From NCBI GenBank assembly GCA_002366615.1, contig DFBL01000053.1:6876-13316 (forward strand): a stretch of DNA of 6,441 bases, written 5' to 3'. Origin of the DNA: Candidatus Dojkabacteria bacterium UBA3081. GTDB taxonomy: Bacteria > Patescibacteriota > Dojkabacteria > SC72. The notes below the pieces were generated by a model. It saw only the letters and a list, made by a program, of their open reading frames with translations. It did no database searches and was not told the DNA's origin. Shown here piece after piece: positions 1 to 4,589 of the stretch. The stretch's first letter is position 1. Every line of letters starts with the position of its first letter. Made by a program: the position numbers and the translations under genes.

Positions 1-1145
1 TCCTTGTTAACACCCTCTATATACTCTTCCACTGCATCAGAGTCTTCACTTTGAAGTTTCTCATGCTCTATTGTGTCTCCCTCTTCGCTTTCAATATCAA
101 TTTTTACTCCAGTTAATTTCCATGCCAATCTTACATTCTGACCCTCTCTTCCAATCGCAAGGGATAACTGATCTGAGGGAGCTATTACTGTTGCAGTATC
201 ACCATTAATCTCCACAGAATCTACTTTTGCAGGACTTAAAGCATTAGCTATAAATTGCTCCTCCTCATCATCCCACTCAATTATATCAATCTTCTCCTCT
301 CCAAGCTCATTCATAATGTTTGCAATACGAATACCTCTTTGCCCTACACATGAACCAATTGGATCAATTCCATCTTGATTTGAAACAACAGCAATTTTAG
401 TTCTAGAACCAGCCTCTCTAGCAATAGCCTTAATTTCAACAACACCAGACTCTATCTCAGGAACCTCTAATTTAAACAACTCTATCAAGAATTGTGGATC
501 TGATCTAGAAACAACAATTTCAGAATCCTCAATACTCTTTAGTAAAACTTTATATCTCTGTCCTACTCTATAGAATTCATTAGCTATTTGCTCTTCAGGA
601 GGCATATATGCAGTAGCCTTACCAATTTCTAAAACAGCTCCTCCCTTTTGCATTCTTTGCATTAATGCAGTAAAAACCTCTCCAACTTTATCACTAAATT
701 CGCTAATTACAGCCTCTTTTTCAGACTCCCTAATCTTTTGGAGTAATACCTGCTTTGCTGTTTGTGTAGCAATTCTACTTAAATCCTCCGAAGGCATCTC
801 TATTTGTACAGAATCACCAATCTCAACAGTGGAAGATATATATTCAGCTTCACTTAAATCAATCTCTTTCTCTTCATCCTTTATCTCTTTAACAACCTCT
901 TTGAGAGCGAATAGTTTAAACTCACCTGTCTCTCTATCAACCTCTACTGCTAAGTTGCTCCCCTCCCTTTCCTCTTCCTCATCCTGTTGTGTATCATAAT
1001 CGCTTCTCTCAACCTTGCCATACCTCTCTTTCTTAACAGCACTAAGTATAGAACTCTCTAAGGCACCAAATACCTCCTCCTTATCTATTCCTCTTTCTGC
1101 AGCTATCTGGTTTATTGCTGCAATTAGTTCTGATGTCATTGCCAT
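1..1145 (-). CDS. nusA: Transcription termination/antitermination factor NusA (3' end cut by window edge)
   Basis: NusA binds RNA polymerase and nascent RNA, promotes pausing and hairpin-dependent termination, and takes part in antitermination. The 381 complete codons visible cover an N-terminal RNA-polymerase-binding domain (about residues 1-130, with the family motif RIATQTAKQV near 124-133), an S1 domain (about 152-215, ending in VVSRSDPQFLIELF), KH1 (about 225-291, with DPIGSCVGQRG at 261-271 and GEEKIDII) and KH2 (about 292-352, with QLSLAIGREGQNVRLAW). These match known NusA closely. An acidic insert (about residues 48-63, DEEEERE) lies in the N-terminal domain, and an acidic stretch follows KH2 before the window ends. 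Whether further C-terminal repeats exist cannot be seen. The start at 1145 is preferred over a second in-frame ATG at 1139 because a weak AGG (1155-1157) lies 9 bases upstream. The gene has its own promoter and a terminator hairpin in its leader. It is not next to rimP on the 5' side, unlike the common rimP-nusA-infB order. Confidence 0.96.
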   Translation of the reverse strand, partial: MAMTSELIAAINQIAAERGIDKEEVFGALESSILSAVKKERYGKVERSDYDTQQDEEEEREGSNLAVEVDRETGEFKLFALKEVVKEIKDEEKEIDLSEAEYISSTVEIGDSVQIEMPSEDLSRIATQTAKQVLLQKIRESEKEAVISEFSDKVGEVFTALMQRMQKGGAVLEIGKATAYMPPEEQIANEFYRVGQRYKVLLKSIEDSEIVVSRSDPQFLIELFKLEVPEIESGVVEIKAIAREAGSRTKIAVVSNQDGIDPIGSCVGQRGIRIANIMNELGEEKIDIIEWDDEEEQFIANALSPAKVDSVEINGDTATVIAPSDQLSLAIGREGQNVRLAWKLTGVKIDIESEEGDTIEHEKLQSEDSDAVEEYIEGVNK

Positions 1146-1173
1146 CTTAAAAAACCTAACAAATTAACATACT

Positions 1174-1203
1174 AAAAAAAAGGCGAGTTCTAGCCTCACC
1201 TTC
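1174..1203 (-). terminator. Intrinsic terminator after dnaJ, inside the nusA leader (possible attenuator)
   Basis: Read on the minus strand, GGTGAG (1200-1195) and CTCGCC (1187-1182) form a six-pair stem with one G-U pair and a seven-base loop. It is extended by two A-U pairs into the run of eight T (1181-1174) that follows directly. This is a classic Rho-independent terminator pointing left. It lies about 60 bases after the dnaJ stop and 28 bases before the nusA start codon. Because a promoter for nusA lies upstream of it, it should also intercept nusA transcripts. The plus strand has no T run after the hairpin, so it is one-directional. No folding energy was calculated. Confidence 0.8.
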
Positions 1204-1231
1204 ATCCTAATATACAAGTTTACTACCTATC

Positions 1232-1260
1232 ATGATACCAAAAGAACTTTAATATGTAAA
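1232..1260 (-). promoter_or_regulatory. Sigma-70-type promoter for nusA
   Basis: On the minus strand a -35 box TTTACA (1260-1255, 5 of 6 matches to TTGACA) is followed after exactly 17 bases by a -10 box TATCAT (1237-1232, 5 of 6). A TG one base ahead of the -10 makes an extended -10. Transcription would begin near 1225-1227, giving a leader of about 80 bases that contains the terminator hairpin. The promoter starts immediately after the dnaJ stop codon. It is a match by eye, not experimentally known. Confidence 0.65.
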
Positions 1261-1262
1261 TA

Positions 1263-2360
1263 CTACATATCACTAAGCTTCTCCCAAAGTTTTCTTTCCT
1301 CCTTCTTCAATCTCTTAGGAATTTCAATATCCACTCTAACATACAAATCCCCTCTCTCTCCCTCTTTTCCAAGAATTGGAGAACCCTCCCCCTTAACTCT
1401 AAAAATCGTTCCTGGTTGGGTTCCCCTAGGAATCTTTAGTTTAACAGAATCTTTAATTGTATTAACATCTCTTTTTCCCCCAAGTACTGCCGTATGAATA
1501 GGGACACTCTCAACAGAGTACAAATCGTTACCCCTTCTTTCAAAGATTTCTGATGGCTCTACTTCTAACTCTATAAATAGGTCTCCATACTCTCCATCTA
1601 AACTAGCATTCCCTCCCTCTCTAAATCTTAAAACCATTCCATCATACGCCCCTGCAGGCACCTTTATCTTAACTTCCTCACTCTTTGACTCTAGACCACT
1701 ACCACCACATTTAGGACACTCTTCTTCAGGTATAGTTCCCATTCCTTTACATTTAGAACACTGTGCCATAACAGCTATCTGTCCCAAGAAGCTGTTTTGA
1801 ACCCTTCTCTCTCTCCCAGTACCCTTACAAACATCACATGTCTTTCTCTTTTTGTTTGCACTCCCAATTCCATCACACTTAGTACATTTAACCTTTCTCT
1901 TCATATTAAGAGTATATTCCCCACCCTTCATTGCTTCATCAAAAGAAAATTTCATTTTGTACCTTAAATCTTCCCCCCTATTGTTCCTTTTTTGCTGTCT
2001 ATCTCCAAAACCGAAATCAAATCCAAAATTACTGCCTCCACCACCAAAGAAGGTATTGAATATATCACCCATATCAAATGGAGCACCTCCATATGTATAC
2101 TGATAACCCCCTCCATTGCCACTTCTAGGATCAAAACCTTGAGTACCTGCATGCCCATACTGATCATATGCCTGTCGTTTCTTCTCATCTGAAAGAACCT
2201 CATATGCCTCTTGTACCTCTCTAAATTTCTCCTCAGCATTATCATCCTTGTTCATATCAGGATGGTACTTCTTAACAAGCTTTCTGTAAGCCTTTTTAAT
2301 ATCTTCTTTTTTTGAATCCTTTTTTACACCAAGGACTTTATAGTAATCTTTCTTTTCCAT
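1263..2360 (-). CDS. dnaJ: Chaperone protein DnaJ (type I Hsp40)
   Basis: DnaJ delivers unfolded proteins to DnaK and stimulates its ATPase in the cytoplasm. The 365-residue protein is close to the usual 370-380. Its J domain (about 4-68) carries the essential HPD at 33-35. A Gly/Phe-rich linker follows (about 76-127). The zinc region has four repeats: CTKCDGIG at 159, CDVCKGTG at 175, CSKCKGMG at 201 and CPKCGGSG at 215. All eight cysteines are present, so two zinc sites are expected. C-terminal substrate-binding domains run from about 228 to 350, with VPAGAYDGMVLRFREGG and KIPRGTQPGTIFRVKGEG as family motifs. The gene ends with TAG. A GGGGG four bases before the start could pair with the anti-SD, but the promoter may exclude part of it. 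No grpE or dnaK is adjacent and no CIRCE (HrcA) operator was seen upstream. It is transcribed toward nusA, with a terminator between the two. Confidence 0.98.
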   Translation of the reverse strand: MEKKDYYKVLGVKKDSKKEDIKKAYRKLVKKYHPDMNKDDNAEEKFREVQEAYEVLSDEKKRQAYDQYGHAGTQGFDPRSGNGGGYQYTYGGAPFDMGDIFNTFFGGGGSNFGFDFGFGDRQQKRNNRGEDLRYKMKFSFDEAMKGGEYTLNMKRKVKCTKCDGIGSANKKRKTCDVCKGTGRERRVQNSFLGQIAVMAQCSKCKGMGTIPEEECPKCGGSGLESKSEEVKIKVPAGAYDGMVLRFREGGNASLDGEYGDLFIELEVEPSEIFERRGNDLYSVESVPIHTAVLGGKRDVNTIKDSVKLKIPRGTQPGTIFRVKGEGSPILGKEGERGDLYVRVDIEIPKRLKKEERKLWEKLSDM

Positions 2361-2369
2361 ACAGCCCCC

Positions 2370-2399
2370 ATTCTAGCAGACAAAAGGGATAACTGCCAA
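2370..2399 (-). promoter_or_regulatory. Promoter of dnaJ with extended -10, very close to the start codon
   Basis: On the minus strand TTGGCA (2399-2394, 5 of 6 matches to the -35 consensus) is followed after 18 bases by TAGAAT (2375-2370, 5 of 6), with TGC ahead of it as an extended -10. Only nine bases separate the -10 box from the ATG at 2360. The expected start of transcription is therefore within a few bases of the start codon, giving a near-leaderless mRNA. No CIRCE-type inverted repeat is present. Confidence 0.6.
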
Positions 2400-2402
2400 C
2401 AA

Positions 2403-2431
2403 ATGACATACTCTTTCTAAACTGATAATAT
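2403..2431 (+). promoter_or_regulatory. Promoter of the sortase operon, likely leaderless
   Basis: ATGACA (2403-2408, 5 of 6 matches to TTGACA) is followed after 17 bases by TAATAT (2426-2431), with TGA ahead of it as an extended -10. An overlapping GATAAT (2424-2429) is an alternative -10 box. Eight bases separate the -10 from the ATG at 2440, which places the transcription start at or next to the start codon. No SD sequence is present. It lies back to back with the dnaJ promoter in the 79-base divergent region, and their -35 boxes are only a few bases apart. Confidence 0.5.
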
Positions 2432-2439
2432 ATCTCTAT

Positions 2440-3234
2440 ATGCCCCACGAGCCTGAAATTAAAAAATTTAGTGAGAAAAAGATTGGAAGAACAAAGAAGT
2501 TCTTAGCTATCCTTTTAGGAATCATTGGAGTTCTTTTAATACTAACCCAAACAGTCCCACTTTTTAACTCTTACGTAAAAGGCCAGTATGAGCTTATGAA
2601 AACTACCCTTATGAAAGACCCTTTACCTGAATCATACAAGCAGTATATATCTGATGAATTCGCGTACTACGATCCAGGGAAAAGTTACTTTCAAAACCTC
2701 TCATCAAATGCTGGAGAGCTTCAATATCAAGGAGTCTTCTCATATGACCCTTCTACGAAAAGTACAAAGGAAATCTTAGTAAACAAAACATACAAAGAGA
2801 ATATGTATCTTACCATCGAAAGTATTGGGATAGAGGATATTAGAATTACACCTAACGTGGAAAGCTCTGATGAAACTGTATATGACCAATATCTAAAATA
2901 TGGATTAGCCCACTTTAAGGGCACTCCATTACCAGGTGATGGAGGAAATTCTTTCATCTATGGACACAGTGCTGTCCTTTCGTTCTTTAACAGACACTCC
3001 AATCTTCCAGAAACAATATTTACTAAACTAGAAAATATTGATGTAGGAGATACTGTTACAGTAAAAAAAGATAACCAGGATATTGAGTATGTTGTTAGGA
3101 ACAAAAGGATAGTATCTCCTGATGATTTTTCAATCCTAAGAAACCAAGGAGATAAGGAAACAGTCACTCTTATGACATGCTGGCCACTTGGAGTTGGAAC
3201 TAAAAGACTAATTGCGGTAGCAGAAAGACTTTAA
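2440..3234 (+). CDS. Membrane-anchored sortase (cysteine transpeptidase)
   Basis: Sortases cut a sorting motif in exported proteins and join the new C-terminus to an amine on the cell surface. This 264-residue protein has a short basic cytoplasmic start (KKIGRTKK), one membrane helix at about 21-41, then a long extracellular linker (about 42-120) and a C-terminal sortase barrel. Family features are MYLTIESIGI at 122 (the usual first strand), YGLAHFKGTPLPGDGGN at 154, the catalytic His176 in YGHSA, Cys247 in TLMTC and Arg256 in TKRLIAVAERL. The complete His-Cys-Arg triad argues for an active enzyme. The pattern resembles the housekeeping-like class D/E/F sortases rather than class B, but the class cannot be fixed by eye. 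It is the first gene of a three-gene run; the next start follows after 19 bases. No protein with a typical C-terminal LPxTG-helix-basic tail is visible in the window, so its substrate is unknown. There is no SD sequence; the start is supported by the basic N-terminus before the helix and by the adjacent promoter. Confidence 0.93.
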   Translation: MPHEPEIKKFSEKKIGRTKKFLAILLGIIGVLLILTQTVPLFNSYVKGQYELMKTTLMKDPLPESYKQYISDEFAYYDPGKSYFQNLSSNAGELQYQGVFSYDPSTKSTKEILVNKTYKENMYLTIESIGIEDIRITPNVESSDETVYDQYLKYGLAHFKGTPLPGDGGNSFIYGHSAVLSFFNRHSNLPETIFTKLENIDVGDTVTVKKDNQDIEYVVRNKRIVSPDDFSILRNQGDKETVTLMTCWPLGVGTKRLIAVAERL

Positions 3235-3240
3235 TTTCTG

Positions 3241-3246
3241 TACAAT
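3241..3246 (+). promoter_or_regulatory. -10-like box just before the solute-binding protein gene
   Basis: TACAAT (5 of 6 matches to TATAAT) ends seven bases before the ATG at 3254, the spacing expected for a leaderless transcript. No convincing -35 box lies at 16-18 bases; the nearest candidate, TTGCGG at 3212-3217, is 23 bases away. The gap also lacks an SD sequence. It may be an internal operon promoter or a chance match in AT-rich DNA. Confidence 0.3.
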
Positions 3247-3253
3247 ATTAAAT

Positions 3254-4570
3254 ATGGATCAGAAACAGAAAAAATTAATAATCATACTCTCTATAGTAGC
3301 AGGGGTTCTCCTAGTTATAGCCATCGCTCTTGCTCTAATGCTCCCCTCTTCCCCTTCAACACCAGAATCTGTTGAATTAACATACTGGGGCTTTTGGGAA
3401 GATGAAGATACTATGCATCCGATATTAGAGAAATATGAAGCTGAAAATCCTGGAATTAAAATTAAGTACTCCTTACAACCTCTTAGAAACTATGAAAGTA
3501 GAGTTTACACTAGGCTTACTCAATCCTTGGAAACTGATGAACCAGTAGCAGATATTGTAATGATTCATAATAGTTGGCTACCAAAGTTTGAATCATATCT
3601 TTCACCATTACCAAGTACGATAATGGATAAAGAAACATATTCCAAAGAATTTTACCCAACAGCAATTGATGACTTTACGGGTAGAGATGAACAGCTATAT
3701 GCAATCCCTATGCAAATCGATGGCTTAATGGTCATATATAACAAAAAACTACTTGCACAAGCTGGTTACTCTACACCCCCTACCGATTGGGATTCCTTTA
3801 TGGAAGCGGCATATCTTTTAACTAAAAGAGATGCAACAGAAAAAATCTCTCAATCTGGACTAGCGATAGGGACAGCAAGAAATATAACGCATGCAACAGA
3901 TATCCTTTCATATTTCTTCCTCCAAAATAAAGCAGAAATCATGAATGAAGAGAGAAATGCTGTTAATTTAACATCTGAAAGAGCCGTTATCGCTTTTGAT
4001 ACATATACCTCTTTTGCCAGTAGTGAACAAGCCACTTGGGCAGCATATTTACCTAATGATGTAACTCTGTTTCAACGAGGAGAGTTAGCCATGATGTTTG
4101 GCACAACATGGAGAGCTTTAGATATAATTGCCAGTGGAGTTGAGATAGAGTTTGGGTTAGCACCCATGCCAATTCTCCCTACCAATGAACAAGTCTACTA
4201 CTCTACATATTGGGCTCACGCTGTTAGTAAAACAAGTCAAAATTCAGATGAAGCTTGGAAATTTCTAAAGTTTCTAAGTGAACCTGAACAACAAAGAAGA
4301 ATTCATCAAAATTCTGCAAAGACAAGAACCTTTGGAGAACCATACTCTAGAGTATCTATGAATGAAGAACTAAAATCAGAAGATTACACAACAACAATAG
4401 CTTTGATGGCACCATATATGAAATCCTGGCAAATGGGAGAACAGGAGTATGTTGATGAAGTCTTAAGAGAAGCCATAACTGAAGTAGCTGAAAACAAAAG
4501 AAATATTAGCTCAATTCTTAGAGAGACAGAGGAACAAATTAATGAAAGACTTGCGATTAGTAATAAATAA
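3254..4570 (+). CDS. Extracellular solute-binding protein, family 1 (ABC importer, sugar-type), helix-anchored
   Basis: Family-1 binding proteins capture sugars or related solutes outside the cell and hand them to an ABC permease. The 438-residue product has a short basic start, a hydrophobic helix at about 8-30 and then a MalE-like two-lobe domain. Family features are VELTYWGFWED at 40 (first strand), LEKYEAENPGIKIKY at 58, YAIPMQIDGLMVIYNKKLLAQAG (149-171) followed by PTDWDSF, FQRGELAMMFGTTW at 273, AWKFLKFLSEPEQQRRI at 334 and a helical end (about 396-433). Many Trp and Tyr residues (for example W45, W48, W108, W286, W320) fit an aromatic sugar-binding cleft, but the ligand cannot be named. 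There is no lipobox cysteine after the helix and no clear signal-peptidase site, so it is probably held in the membrane by an uncleaved helix. No permease or ATPase gene is in the window. It lies 19 bases after the sortase and 19 bases before the next gene, with no SD. Confidence 0.92.
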   Translation: MDQKQKKLIIILSIVAGVLLVIAIALALMLPSSPSTPESVELTYWGFWEDEDTMHPILEKYEAENPGIKIKYSLQPLRNYESRVYTRLTQSLETDEPVADIVMIHNSWLPKFESYLSPLPSTIMDKETYSKEFYPTAIDDFTGRDEQLYAIPMQIDGLMVIYNKKLLAQAGYSTPPTDWDSFMEAAYLLTKRDATEKISQSGLAIGTARNITHATDILSYFFLQNKAEIMNEERNAVNLTSERAVIAFDTYTSFASSEQATWAAYLPNDVTLFQRGELAMMFGTTWRALDIIASGVEIEFGLAPMPILPTNEQVYYSTYWAHAVSKTSQNSDEAWKFLKFLSEPEQQRRIHQNSAKTRTFGEPYSRVSMNEELKSEDYTTTIALMAPYMKSWQMGEQEYVDEVLREAITEVAENKRNISSILRETEEQINERLAISNK

Positions 4571-4580
4571 GGATTAATAT
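4551..4580 (+). promoter_or_regulatory. Possible internal promoter before the Ig-like surface protein gene
   Basis: TTGCGA (4551-4556, 4 of 6 matches to the -35 consensus) is followed after 18 bases by TAATAT (4575-4580), nine bases before the ATG at 4590. An AAGGA at 4569-4573 resembles an SD core but is 16 bases from the start, too far to act normally. The -35 match lies inside the preceding coding region. Weak evidence. Confidence 0.25.
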
Positions 4581-4589
4581 ATACCATAG

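Noticed and set aside
1852..2245. Several open frames of 66-93 codons overlapping dnaJ on both strands.
   Set aside because: They lie within the G/F and zinc-finger coding part of dnaJ, in other frames, and their products look like low-complexity shadows.
2361..2439. Searched the divergent gap for a CIRCE or other operator palindrome shared by dnaJ and the sortase operon.
   Set aside because: No inverted repeat of useful length was found; only the two promoter-like element pairs stand out.
4569..4573. AAGGA as a Shine-Dalgarno sequence for the Ig-like protein gene.
   Set aside because: It is 16 bases from the ATG, well outside the normal 5-10 base spacing, and overlaps the preceding stop codon.
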